Assembly: GCA_023957315.1 (NCBI GenBank)
Contig: JAMLHE010000012.1
Span: 1 to 64,000 of the forward strand
Length of the DNA stretch: 64,000 nt
Source: Candidatus Kapaibacterium sp.
GTDB lineage: Bacteria > Bacteroidota > Ignavibacteria > Kapaibacteriales > UBA2268
Direction: 5' to 3'
In this document: positions 26,504-36,100 of the stretch, piece after piece
Layout of the letters: the number at the start of each line of letters is the position of its first letter
Position numbering within the stretch: position 1 is the stretch's first letter
Translations under genes and position numbers: made by a program
The notes under the pieces: model-generated
Database searches by the model: none
Told to the model about the DNA's origin: nothing
Seen by the model: only the letters and a program-made list of their open reading frames with translations

Positions 26504-27289
26504 ATGAAATACATAATTTTCATGGCGATTTTTTTCATTACTTTGCATCCGGGCATATCGAAAGATAAACAGATAGTCCTGATTTCAGGACTTGTGAAAA
26601 ACGTTGAAGACGGCAGTGTAATTTCTACTAAAGTTAAGTTTATAAATTCTGAAGGTGTTGTATTTGAAGCCAAATCTAATTCAGCAGATGGTTCTTATCA
26701 GCAAGTTCTGCCCGTTGGCGAGCAATATTCAATTATAATCGAAGGCTATTTGCTCACTGACCATGCTGTATTGCTCAACCTTCAGAATTTAACCAAGTAT
26801 TACGAAATGACACGAAATTTTGATGTCATAAAATTGACTGAAGGGTTCGAACTGCTCAAAATTGATGCTTTCGTTGATAATGATTCGAAAATTCATGATT
26901 CACTCAATACTTATATAAATTTTCTGAAGCATATTCTAACTCACCAAAAGGGTTTGCATATAGATTTGGTTATCAATACAGGTGACTCCTATTTTAAAAA
27001 TAAAAAGGTCAAACAAACTGTTATCGAGAAAAAGAAAAAGAAAACAAAAACCGTAACTGTGAAAAACAAAGAGCAATTAAGTGAACTGTTAGACCTACGG
27101 GCAGAAGTATTGCGTGATTTGATTAAGAACAACAAGATTCAGGAGCGGAATGCTTCGGTATCAACCGATTTAATTGAAACAACTGCTCCCAAAGTTGTGA
27201 AAAAGAAGAAGAAGTCTAAAACACCACCACCACCTAAAGAACCGGTCTTTGATTTGACCGTTAAAATTTCTAAAGTTATGAAATTGTAG
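26504..27289 (+). CDS. Exported OmpA-like protein, lysine-rich (paralogue of 18426 gene)
   Basis: A 261-residue protein with a signal peptide (MKYIIFMAIFFITLHPGIS). The ATG at 26504 follows AAGAGG; a TTG three bases upstream is also in frame. Its order of parts matches the protein at 18426-19133: a small beta-sandwich (ISGLVKNVEDGSVISTKVKFI ... SYQQVLPVGEQYSIIIEGYLL), then YYEMTRNFDV, then an OmpA-like region containing LSELLDLRAEVLRDLIKNNKI. Two basic low-complexity stretches are inserted, around residues 165-185 (EKKKKKTKT) and 230-245 (KKKKKSKTPPPPK). Likely periplasmic and possibly wall-associated. It is 27 bases downstream of the permease gene and 5 bases before the CDF transporter gene. 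Confidence 0.65.
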   Translation: MKYIIFMAIFFITLHPGISKDKQIVLISGLVKNVEDGSVISTKVKFINSEGVVFEAKSNSADGSYQQVLPVGEQYSIIIEGYLLTDHAVLLNLQNLTKYYEMTRNFDVIKLTEGFELLKIDAFVDNDSKIHDSLNTYINFLKHILTHQKGLHIDLVINTGDSYFKNKKVKQTVIEKKKKKTKTVTVKNKEQLSELLDLRAEVLRDLIKNNKIQERNASVSTDLIETTAPKVVKKKKKSKTPPPPKEPVFDLTVKISKVMKL

Positions 27290-27294
27290 CAGAA

Positions 27295-28197
27295 ATGGCG
27301 CCACCTAAGAATAAATACCATGTAGCATATATTTTAGTTTGGATTTCGATTGTACTAAACATCTTGGTTTTTGCAATTAAATATTATGCCGGACTGAGGA
27401 TTAATTCTCTTGCTATGATTGCTGATGCTTGGCATACCTTGTCTGATTCGATAACGTCGGCTGTGGTGCTTATTGGCTTTTGGATAGCATCAAAGCCTGC
27501 TGATTACGAGCATCCTTTTGGTCATGGCAGGGCAGAATCAGTTATTTCGGTTATCGTCGCAACTATTTTGGCAGTTGTCGGTATAAATTTCATCTCCGAA
27601 TCTATTGCGAGATTACAAACACGTGAAATCGTCGATTATGATATTACAACGCTTATCATTTTCTCTATAACGATTGTTATCAAAGAGATAATGGCGCAGT
27701 ATTCAATTTATTACGGTAAGAAAATCAATTCCGAATCCCTTAAGGCTGATGGTTGGCATCACAGAACGGATGCAATCTCAACTGTCGTTATCGTTGTAGG
27801 AGCATTTTTCGGCGAACAATTTTATTGGATGGATAGTGTACTTGCAATGGGAGTATCATTGATGTTGTTCTACGTTACATACGAAATTCTAAAGTCAGCA
27901 GCCGGTTCATTACTTGGAGAACACCCCTCGCATGAATTCAAATTGCAAGTAATGAACATCGCCAAAAATGTTAATCCGGCAATTACTTCGGTGCATCATT
28001 TCCGTATTCATAGTTACGGCGACCACAAAGAGCTCAATATTGACATCCGCCTTCCTGCTGAAATGAGTGTTCATGATGCTCATGTTATAGCAAGTGCAGT
28101 CGAAAAATCCATCTATTATAAAATGAATTACAAAACAACTGTTCATGTTGAGCCGGGACTTTATTCAGAATACCTTCGGAACTCTAACTATTTCTAA
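27295..28197 (+). CDS. Cation diffusion facilitator family metal transporter
   Basis: A 300-residue CDF protein that exports divalent metals such as zinc, iron or cobalt in exchange for protons. Six membrane helices span about 10-205. The metal-site motifs are DAWHTLSDS in helix 2 (site residues D..H/..D) and DGWHHRTDA in helix 5 (H-x3-D). Between helices 2 and 3, HPFGHGRAE is the family signature. The last 85 residues form the cytoplasmic metallochaperone-like domain (VHHFRIHSYGDHKELNIDIRL ... HVEP). Metal specificity is not decided. The start ATG at 27295 is five bases after the previous stop. Confidence 0.92.
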   Translation: MAPPKNKYHVAYILVWISIVLNILVFAIKYYAGLRINSLAMIADAWHTLSDSITSAVVLIGFWIASKPADYEHPFGHGRAESVISVIVATILAVVGINFISESIARLQTREIVDYDITTLIIFSITIVIKEIMAQYSIYYGKKINSESLKADGWHHRTDAISTVVIVVGAFFGEQFYWMDSVLAMGVSLMLFYVTYEILKSAAGSLLGEHPSHEFKLQVMNIAKNVNPAITSVHHFRIHSYGDHKELNIDIRLPAEMSVHDAHVIASAVEKSIYYKMNYKTTVHVEPGLYSEYLRNSNYF

Positions 28198-28303
28198 ATA
28201 TCACAAGTTTTTTTTATCAATTAGTAGCTTCATTCATTTTGATTAAATACTATTCATTTATATTCGTTTTATCTATGTTGATAAATAAAATTGATATTGA
28301 ATA

Positions 28304-28891
28304 GTGTTAACTGAGAAACGTCTTAAAAGATTTGAAACAGTCTTGCAAAACAGGCAAGTGGATTTGACAGCCGTATTCGAGAACATCTGGGACCCACATA
28401 ACCTATCGGCTTGTTTGCGTTCGTGTGATGCAGTAGGCATCTTGAAAGTGTATCTTGTTTACGACGGCTCACAGAGATTCCCGAAATTAGGCGATTCGAG
28501 TTCTGCAAGCGCTCGAAAATGGGTCGAATCTGAGTTCTTTACCGATATCGAGGAATGTTACGCGAAACTCCGAAGCCAAGATTTCAAGATTTACACTACT
28601 CATTTGGCGAGTGATTCGAAATCTCTTTACGATTTGAATCTGACCGAAAAAGTAGCCCTTGTATTCGGAAATGAGCACTTTGGCATTACGGAGAGAGCTT
28701 GTGAGTTAGCTGACGGCAACTTTATTATTCCTCAAGTGGGTATGATTAAGAGTCTCAATATTTCGGTTGCTTGTGCAATCAGTACCTACGAAGCTTTCAG
28801 GCAACGGCAGGTAAGCGGTTTTTACGATAAATGCAGATTGGATCAGGAATTTTACGATTCAAAATTGCATGAATGGAAATTAAGAAGATAA
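28304..28891 (+). CDS. trmH: tRNA (guanosine-2'-O)-methyltransferase TrmH (SpoU family)
   Basis: A 195-residue SPOUT-class methyltransferase expected to methylate the 2'-O of G18 in tRNA with S-adenosylmethionine. Motif 1 is WDPHNLSACLRSCDAVGI, with the N.SA..R..DA signature. Motif 2 is VALVFGNEHFGIT. Motif 3 is IPQVGMIKSLNISVACAI, which forms the knotted cofactor site. It is shorter than E. coli TrmH (229), with a compact C-terminus. The start is GTG at 28304, the only start giving the N-terminal RLKRFETVLQNRQVDLTAVFEN helix. The gene is followed 26 bases later by yqeY. Confidence 0.9.
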   Translation: MLTEKRLKRFETVLQNRQVDLTAVFENIWDPHNLSACLRSCDAVGILKVYLVYDGSQRFPKLGDSSSASARKWVESEFFTDIEECYAKLRSQDFKIYTTHLASDSKSLYDLNLTEKVALVFGNEHFGITERACELADGNFIIPQVGMIKSLNISVACAISTYEAFRQRQVSGFYDKCRLDQEFYDSKLHEWKLRR

Positions 28892-28917
28892 ATATTATTA
28901 AATTTTGAGGTATTTTT

Positions 28918-29367
28918 ATGTCATTAGAAACGATAATAAACGAACAAATGAAAGCGGCTATGAAATCCGGTGAAAAGTTACGTCTCGAAACGATTCGTTC
29001 AATCAGAGCCGTAATCATCGAGTTTTCAAAATCCGGAACAGGCAAAGAGATGACTCCCGATGAAGAAATCAACATACTCAATTCATTGGCTAAAAAGCGA
29101 AAAGATGCGATTGAAATGTATGCTAATGCCGGAAGAACAGATTTGAAAGAGAAGGAAGAAGAAGAACTGCAGATTATCATGGAGTTTTTGCCAAAACAAA
29201 TGTCTGCTGATGAAATGCGTGATGTAATTCGTGAAATTATTTCCGAAAATGGTTTCGACAAAGCATCGGATTTAGGCAAGTTAATCGGAGCATCGGTTAA
29301 GCAACTCAAGGGAAAAGGGGATAACAAACTTATTCAACAAATCGCAAAAGAATTGCTTGGGGCTTGA
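28918..29367 (+). CDS. GatB/YqeY domain protein
   Basis: A 149-residue YqeY-family protein: MSLETIINEQMKAAMKSGEKLRLETIRSIRAVI, then EEEINILNSLAKKRKDAIEMYANAGRTDLKEKEEEELQIIMEFLPKQMS, the typical helical-bundle signature. The C-terminal part is homologous to the tail of GatB (tRNA-dependent amidotransferase). YqeY is a stand-alone form whose precise function is unsettled. Full length for the family. GAGG precedes the ATG and the next gene, mutS2, begins four bases after the stop, indicating an operon. Confidence 0.93.
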   Translation: MSLETIINEQMKAAMKSGEKLRLETIRSIRAVIIEFSKSGTGKEMTPDEEINILNSLAKKRKDAIEMYANAGRTDLKEKEEEELQIIMEFLPKQMSADEMRDVIREIISENGFDKASDLGKLIGASVKQLKGKGDNKLIQQIAKELLGA

Positions 29368-29370
29368 TTA

Positions 29371-31755
29371 ATGCTTAAAGATGAAGTTTTAACCAATTTC
29401 GATAATCCTTACGACGAAGCTGTTCTGAGCAATTCTATGAATGAATTGGAATTCAGTTCAGTTTTGAATTTCGTTTCTCGATACGCATATTCAGATTTGG
29501 GAGTGAGTCTAATCAAAGGACTCAAACCAAATACTGATTTGTTCTCCTTGAATAATGAAATCAATCTTGTCGAATCGCTTAAGCAACTATATTTTAGCGG
29601 TCTGAAAGTCCCTTTCGAAGGTCTAACGGACGTAAAGCATAAGATTTACAAAGCGGCTATCGAAAATGCAGTCTTGTCCTCATCTGAGGTATTGGCTGTG
29701 CATGATGTCATTCGTGCTTTCCGTATTATCGCAAAGTTTTTCGATGACAGAAGGGAACAATTTCCATTGCTTTACGAATTTGTCGAACACCTCTACTTAA
29801 ATAAATTACTCGAAAAACACATAACTGAAGCTATTGATGATAATGGCGATATTCGTGATACTGCCACTAAGGAACTCTACGATATTCGTCGCAAAATCAC
29901 CCAAAAATCGCAACATCTAAGAACTCGTTTGCAGAAAATTCTCCGCCATGTACAAGATGAAGACATGACTCGTGAAGATTTTTATACTGTTCGCGAAGGT
30001 CGTTTTGTATTACCTATCAAGGCTGAAAACAAAAGGGCATTGCCGGGTATTATCCATGGCATTTCGCAAACAGGCTCGACAGTGTTTTTGGAACCTTCAG
30101 AAATCATCGAGTTGAACAATGAATTGTCATTGCTGCATAATGATGAATTACGCGAAATGCACAGAATACTATCCAATTTGACAAACGAAATCGGCAAAGA
30201 TAGCCATTTATTGATAGCATCGCTCGACATCGTTGCCCACTTGGATTCGATGACTGCACGAGCAAAATATGCCGTTGACTTTGGCGGAATCAAGCCAAAT
30301 GTAAACGACGAAGATTATATTTATCTTAAAGACATAAGACACCCGCTGCTTGTTCATGCAAAAGGCGCCAAAAAAGTCATGCCTTTGACGATTGAATTCA
30401 CCAAAGATACACGAGGACACTTAATTTCCGGTCCTAATGCCGGTGGCAAGACGGTTGCACTCAAAAGCATTGGTTTGAATATTCTAATGGCATTGAGCGG
30501 TATTTTCCCACTTGGCGATTGCAGGACAAACTTCCGAACTGTTTTTGCTGCAATTGGAGACCACCAATCTTTAGAAAACGACCTCAGCACATTCAGTTCG
30601 CAGATATTAAACTTAAAAAAAATCCTCGAATCTTGCGGGAATGAATCTCTCATCTTGGTTGACGAAATCGGCTCGGGAACTGACCCACAAGAGGGCGCTG
30701 CACTTGCATGTGGAGTCTTGGATAGTTTCATCAACATAAAGCTGTTTTTTGTTGTGACAACGCACCAATCATCACTTAAAACTTATGCCTTGAATAATCC
30801 GGTAATTGCCAACGCTTCTTTAGAATTTGACGATGTCAAACTCGTTCCAACTTATCACTTCCTATCAGGAATTCCTGGCAATTCTTATGCTTTTGTATTA
30901 GCTCGTAATATTGGTATTTCGGAACTTGTGCTCGAAAGAGCCCAAAAATATCTTGGCTCGCGCCAATCTGAACTCGAATCGAGCATTACGCTCTTGCAAA
31001 AATATAAAACCGAAAGCCAAAACTTGAAAAATGAGCTCGAAAAGGAAAAATTGACTTTTGCAAAGTTGAATTCCGAATACGAAGCCAAACTTACCGAAAT
31101 CAAGCTCAAGAAGAAAGATTTGATTTCGGACGCCAAACTCGAAGCATTCGAAATCGTTAACAAAGCCAATTCATTGGTCGAAAATACGATAAAAGAAATT
31201 AAAGAATCCCAAAAGCCTGTTGGTGAGATTAAAAAGGGCTACGAAGATGCCAAAACATCGCTTAAAGCTCAAGTAGAAAAAGAAGTCAAAAAGGTGCTTG
31301 TCGAAGTCGCTACCGAAACTGATTTCTCACCTGGCGATAACGTCATAATGATTGACAATAATTCAAGCGGCTCGATTGTATTGGTGGACAAAGAGGATAA
31401 GATGGCAGTCGTCGAATTTAACGGGTTCAAATTCAGATTACCATTCGACAGAATCAAAAAAGGCCAAACTCCAAAAGAGAAGAAGTCCTCTGCGTCGCAA
31501 TACGTAAAGTTCGATGCCGAATCCCGAATTGATATTCGTGGCAGAAGGGCTGAGGAATCAATGCGAATGATAGACGAATTTATATCGGAAGCACTAATGA
31601 CAAATTTGGAACGTATAACTATTATTCACGGAAAAGGGACCGGTGCTCTCAAACATGCAGTGCATGAGTTTTTGAAATTTCATCCATCAATCAAATCTTT
31701 CAAATTGGGTGAATTAGTAGAAGGCGGAGCAGGAGTTACGATAGCCGAGCTTTGA
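29371..31755 (+). CDS. mutS2: MutS2 family ATPase/endonuclease with Smr domain
   Basis: A 794-residue MutS2. Residues about 1-330 form the helical core and clamp (LEFSSVLNFVSRYAYSDLG, VREGRFVLPIKAENKRALPGIIHG.S.TGSTVFLEPSEII). The ATPase has Walker A GPNAGGKT at 354-361 and Walker B LILVDEIGSGTDP near 427-438. A long charged coiled coil follows (about 510-625). The C-terminal Smr domain (about 715-794) has IDIRGRRAEES and IIHGKGTGAL, the nuclease signature. Family members suppress homologous recombination or act in ribosome rescue rather than mismatch repair. It is the third gene of a trmH-yqeY-mutS2 run. The N-terminal MutS mismatch-recognition domain is absent, as is normal for MutS2. Confidence 0.95.
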   Translation: MLKDEVLTNFDNPYDEAVLSNSMNELEFSSVLNFVSRYAYSDLGVSLIKGLKPNTDLFSLNNEINLVESLKQLYFSGLKVPFEGLTDVKHKIYKAAIENAVLSSSEVLAVHDVIRAFRIIAKFFDDRREQFPLLYEFVEHLYLNKLLEKHITEAIDDNGDIRDTATKELYDIRRKITQKSQHLRTRLQKILRHVQDEDMTREDFYTVREGRFVLPIKAENKRALPGIIHGISQTGSTVFLEPSEIIELNNELSLLHNDELREMHRILSNLTNEIGKDSHLLIASLDIVAHLDSMTARAKYAVDFGGIKPNVNDEDYIYLKDIRHPLLVHAKGAKKVMPLTIEFTKDTRGHLISGPNAGGKTVALKSIGLNILMALSGIFPLGDCRTNFRTVFAAIGDHQSLENDLSTFSSQILNLKKILESCGNESLILVDEIGSGTDPQEGAALACGVLDSFINIKLFFVVTTHQSSLKTYALNNPVIANASLEFDDVKLVPTYHFLSGIPGNSYAFVLARNIGISELVLERAQKYLGSRQSELESSITLLQKYKTESQNLKNELEKEKLTFAKLNSEYEAKLTEIKLKKKDLISDAKLEAFEIVNKANSLVENTIKEIKESQKPVGEIKKGYEDAKTSLKAQVEKEVKKVLVEVATETDFSPGDNVIMIDNNSSGSIVLVDKEDKMAVVEFNGFKFRLPFDRIKKGQTPKEKKSSASQYVKFDAESRIDIRGRRAEESMRMIDEFISEALMTNLERITIIHGKGTGALKHAVHEFLKFHPSIKSFKLGELVEGGAGVTIAEL

Positions 31756-31821
31756 TAGATTCGCACATTATTGTGAAGGTTGGCACAAAATTAGCAAGCT
31801 TTTTGATGCAAAAAACATTTG

Positions 31822-31908
31822 CGGAAAGAGTGGGATTCGAACCCACGGTACCCTTGCAGGTACACACGCTTTCCAGGCGTGCCAGTTCAACCACTCCTGC
31901 ATCTTTCC
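31822..31908 (-). tRNA. tRNA-Ser (anticodon GGA)
   Basis: On the minus strand an 87-base tRNA can be folded. The acceptor stem is GGAAAGA (31908-31902) with TCTTTCC (31829-31823) and discriminator G at 31822. The anticodon loop CTGGAAA carries anticodon GGA (reads UCC/UCU serine codons), and the T arm has GGTTCGAATCC. The long variable arm (GTACCTGCAAGGGTAC) is the class II feature of serine tRNAs. CCA is not encoded. It lies opposite in direction to its protein-coding neighbours and is 66 bases from the mutS2 stop. Confidence 0.95.
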
Positions 31909-31979
31909 GTTGTACTCCAAATTGGAGTTTGCAAAAGTAAGTATTTTGTTTGAATAATAAAAGTAATTTGAAGATAAAG

Positions 31980-33038
31980 ATGGACAGACGTAAATTTATA
32001 ACAGCATCAACAGCTTGGTTGGCGGCTTCATCATTAATGGCTCATGATAAGTCCGGTTCACGATTTGACCCGCAAACCAACTCAATGTCTGCCCATACAA
32101 AAGGTATTGTCAAACCAAAGGGCATTTATCCCGGAGGAACAATAGCTATAACTGCACCGGCAAGCCCTACAAGTATGTACGAAATCCGCAACGGGCTGAG
32201 ATTTTTCAAGGATATGGGATGTAAAATCGAGCTTGGTTCATCTATCAAAAATCAAAAAAATGAGAATCGATACCTATCAGGCACTGACCAACAGAGGGCT
32301 GATGAATTTATGGGATTTGTCGAACGCCCGGAAATCGAAGCAATAATAGCCGCAAGAGGCGGTTTTGGCACTATCAGAATGCTTGATTTATTAGATTATA
32401 ATATTATTGCTGCTAACCCAAAAATCATAATGGGGTTTAGTGATGTGACAGCATTATTGAATGCAATTAGAATTAAATCATCGCTTGTGACCTATCACGG
32501 ACCTGTAGCCTCAATGAGTTTCGATAATTTTACGCGAACAAATTTACGACAACTTATTTTTTCCGAACATGCTGTCCAATTCTACGAGTTCAAAGATAAT
32601 AGCATCTCCGTCGTTTCACCCGGAGTAGCACAAGGCGAACTTGTTGGCGGTAATCTGACAATGCTGTGTTCTACATTGGGTACTCAATATGAATTTGACG
32701 CCATGAACAAAATCATTTTCATCGAAGATGTTTCCGAACACGGTTACCAAATTGACCGAATGTTGGCACAATTAAAATTAGCAGGAAAATTCAACCAATG
32801 CAAAGGTGTAATTTTTGGAACATTCAGTAACATTGATGCTCGTAAACCATTCTATCCTAATCGTGGGTATTCGATTCGCGAACTTATCCATCATTACTTA
32901 GCTGATTTGGGCAAACCCGTTGTATTGGGCTTACCTTTCGGGCATATTAATTCAAAGATTACATTGCCGATTGGAATCAATATCGAACTTGATACCCACA
33001 AAAAAACAATCAACTTTTTAGAATCTTCAATTTCATAA
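31980..33038 (+). CDS. LD-carboxypeptidase (S66 family), Tat-type signal
   Basis: A 352-residue S66 peptidase, which removes the terminal D-alanine from cytoplasmic or periplasmic muropeptides. A TTG at 31950 is in frame, but the ATG at 31980 starts a twin-arginine-like signal, MDRRKFITASTAWLAASSLM. Core motifs are AITAPASPT near the start, RGGFGTIRMLDLLDY, the nucleophile serine in IIMGFSDVTALL, the glutamate in IFIEDVSEHGYQIDRML and the histidine in LGLPFGHINSKITLPIG. Having an export signal is less usual for LD-carboxypeptidases but is seen in Bacteroidota. A monocistronic gene between the tRNA and the large vWA gene. Confidence 0.88.
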   Translation: MDRRKFITASTAWLAASSLMAHDKSGSRFDPQTNSMSAHTKGIVKPKGIYPGGTIAITAPASPTSMYEIRNGLRFFKDMGCKIELGSSIKNQKNENRYLSGTDQQRADEFMGFVERPEIEAIIAARGGFGTIRMLDLLDYNIIAANPKIIMGFSDVTALLNAIRIKSSLVTYHGPVASMSFDNFTRTNLRQLIFSEHAVQFYEFKDNSISVVSPGVAQGELVGGNLTMLCSTLGTQYEFDAMNKIIFIEDVSEHGYQIDRMLAQLKLAGKFNQCKGVIFGTFSNIDARKPFYPNRGYSIRELIHHYLADLGKPVVLGLPFGHINSKITLPIGINIELDTHKKTINFLESSIS

Positions 33039-33143
33039 CAAATTTGTGTAACAAATTTGCAAATTTTGTGTTATATTTATATGTTTTTGTTTTGCAATCG
33101 GAATTCTTTTGTAGCTTAAAGTATAAATTTTTTTAGGTGAACT

Positions 33144-36100
33144 ATGAAAAAGTTGTTTCTACTTTGTTTTTTGGGCTTAATCCTCATTAATTCGAGCTTG
33201 AAAGCTCAAAGTTTTGCCGTTTCGGAAATCGTTCCGGATAAATTTCCAAGAGTAGGGGCATTTTTCAGCGCCTATACCGTCCAAGGTCATCATTTTACTA
33301 GTTTGACACCTGAAGATTTTGTTGTGATTGATAACGGTTTAGAGATACCAAAAGAATTAGTTGAAATCATTTGCGAATCTGATGCTCCCGTTAGTGTTGT
33401 ATTGGTATTGGACAGAAGTAGTTCGATGCAAGATAGGGTTGACGGGGAGACGAAATGGAGTTGGGCAATTGATGCTGCCAAAACTTTTATCAATACTATT
33501 GATTTAGGTGTTGAGTCTCAAATTGCAATAACTTCATTTGCAGGCACAGCCTCAGTTATAAGCCCTTTTTCTACTAATAAAAAATGGCTTTTGGATTCTT
33601 TGAATAAGCCTATTCAAATAGTTGGAAGTACTAATTTCAACGTTGCATTTTTAGATGAAATCGCCGGTGCAATAACTTTATTACAAGATGCTCCTCCCGG
33701 GCATAAAAGAGCTATTGTATTTTTATCTGACGGGGCACATGAATCGCAAGGTGCGCCATTGCAGATGTCCAAAATAATCTCAGAAATGAATGACAACAAT
33801 ATTCAACTTTTTTCAATTACATTGCTTTCTGATAAAAGTAATGACTTAGAATATATGTCACAAATGACGGGTGGTAAGTATGTTATGGTTGGCACAAGAA
33901 ATGAACTGAGTAATATTTATAAATCCTTTGCCGAAACTATATCTTATAAAGTTCATTGTCAAATTGTGTGGACAAATCCTGATATCTGCGATACAGTCGA
34001 AACATCACGTAGAGTATCAATTCGATTTGTACCATTAGGGAAGACTACAAATAAACAATATCTTGTTCCTTTCGAAAATATTGTCTATGTAGATTCAGAC
34101 CAAAAACTAATTGATTTTGACAACCCCGATATAGGTTCATACATTGAACGTACGGTAACTATAACTCCAAGATTGAAAAATCTAACCACACAAGATATCA
34201 GAATCGTTCCACCCGGTTATTTTAAAGTAGTTGATTGGGGCGATGGAGTTGGAAATCAGCCTAATTATGATTTCATTATGCCTGTGAACGTACCCAGAAA
34301 AATTACAATAAGATTTACACCGCAAGACGAAAAAATATACCGCCAAGCGGCTTTACTTGTTGATGGATTGCCTTGTGCATTGGAAGTTGATTTGTTCGGT
34401 GGATTTCAACGGATTAAATTGGAAAAACCAGAAAAAAATGATGTTTATTCCAAATGCGATTCTATTGCAATTAATTGGAGTGGTGTCACTGATGAGACCG
34501 AAGTTGACATATATTATTCAATTGACAATGGAAAAGTATGGACTTTGATTACTACCAAGCAAACAGGCGGCTCTTATACTTGGTACCCGGATTTCAAGTC
34601 CGAAAATGTTAAAATCAGAGTTAGAGTTTCCGATAAATTTACACATAAATTTGCTAAAAGTTTTGGCGGCAATGCAGATGTTATATCAACCTGTATTGAT
34701 GCATCTTTCAATAATTTATACATCTATATGTCCGGCTACTTTGAAGGTTCGATGACAATCGGAAATAAAACTCTCACAAGTATCGGCAAAAAAGATTTCT
34801 TCTTAGCCAAATTTGATAGTGATGGCAACTTGGTTTGGGCTCGTAGTGACGGTGGATTCCAACATGATGATATGGCTTATGGTGTGGCAGTTGACGAAGA
34901 AGGTAATGCATATGTTGTCGGTACAGCATACGCCGGTTCCAAATTCGGAAATACAACTCCCTTGTTTCCATATTCAAGTGTCCCGTATTTCTTCATCGCA
35001 AAATATTCTTCAAAGGGAGATTTTCTTAATTTGAACTATTTAGGTGGTGAAGAAAAGTTTGAAGATTTCAGACCAACTCCTGAAAAAGTATCTTTCCGTA
35101 GAGTTTATGGCGAGCAACCTAAAATCTATGTCGAAGGAACCTATACCGGAAATTATACCGATTATATGATTGCTAAAACGCTTCCTGCCTATCCAAGCGC
35201 AAGGAAATTCACTGCAGTATTTAATGAGAGATTGAATCTAATTGATTTGGCTCCAAACCAAATGAATAATATAATCTACACTTCAAAACTGACATTTGAT
35301 TCTGACTTTAATCAATATCAGACAGGAGATTTTTCAGGAACAATCAAAATTGGCGAAATCAATCTTCAGTCCTTAGGAGCAAAAGATTCATACTTATCAA
35401 AATATGGTAAATTGCCTGTTAGTGAATCTATAAGCGAACAATTCGTAATCGAACAGCCTCAATTGAGCTTCGCAGTTCCAATTGTTAATTTTCCTGATTG
35501 CACATGGGGTGATTCTTTAGAAATTGTGGCTTCCGGCTTAATTGTCAATAATAGCAAGTTAATGACAAAAATTACAGGAGCTGAAATTAGAGATTTTGGT
35601 CAAAGTGAAATGTATTTAGATTTCGAACTCATGACTAATCTTATTGATGAAATATTAGAACCCGGAGAATCAATCGAAGTTCAATTCAAATTCCGTCCGG
35701 CATATCTGAATTTACGTAGGGCTCAATTTGTTGTTTCCGGTGAGTGTATGAGTGATATTAAAGTTGAACTTGCCGGCAATGGTATTTGCGGTGGTTTAGT
35801 GCTCGAAGAATATGATTTTGGTGAAGTTAATCTCAATAAAACTGTCACCGACACAATTTTTTGCGCCTTTGAAAATAATTCAAATTATCGAGTTTTTATC
35901 GACCCCAAAATTCGTGGAACACATCTGCTTGATTTTGTCATTTCGTTCCCTGCTTATGTAACTCGGCTTAATAACAGAATCATGGTTGAACCGGGCGATT
36001 GTATTGATGTAATAATATCTTTTACACCACGAGAAATGGATGAAAGAGTTGCTGATTTGAATTTCTATGTCGAATCTCCTTGCAAAAATGCCGTGACGGT

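Noticed and set aside
31752..31940. A 62-codon + strand ORF overlapping the mutS2 stop region
   Set aside because: It runs through the reverse complement of tRNA-Ser(GGA). The translation ERVGFEPTVPLQV is the well-known artefact of reading a tRNA T arm backwards.
33040..33090. Repeated CAAATTTG palindromes after the LD-carboxypeptidase gene as a terminator
   Set aside because: The sequence is AT-only apart from isolated C and G, the stem would be weak, and there is no T run in the right place.
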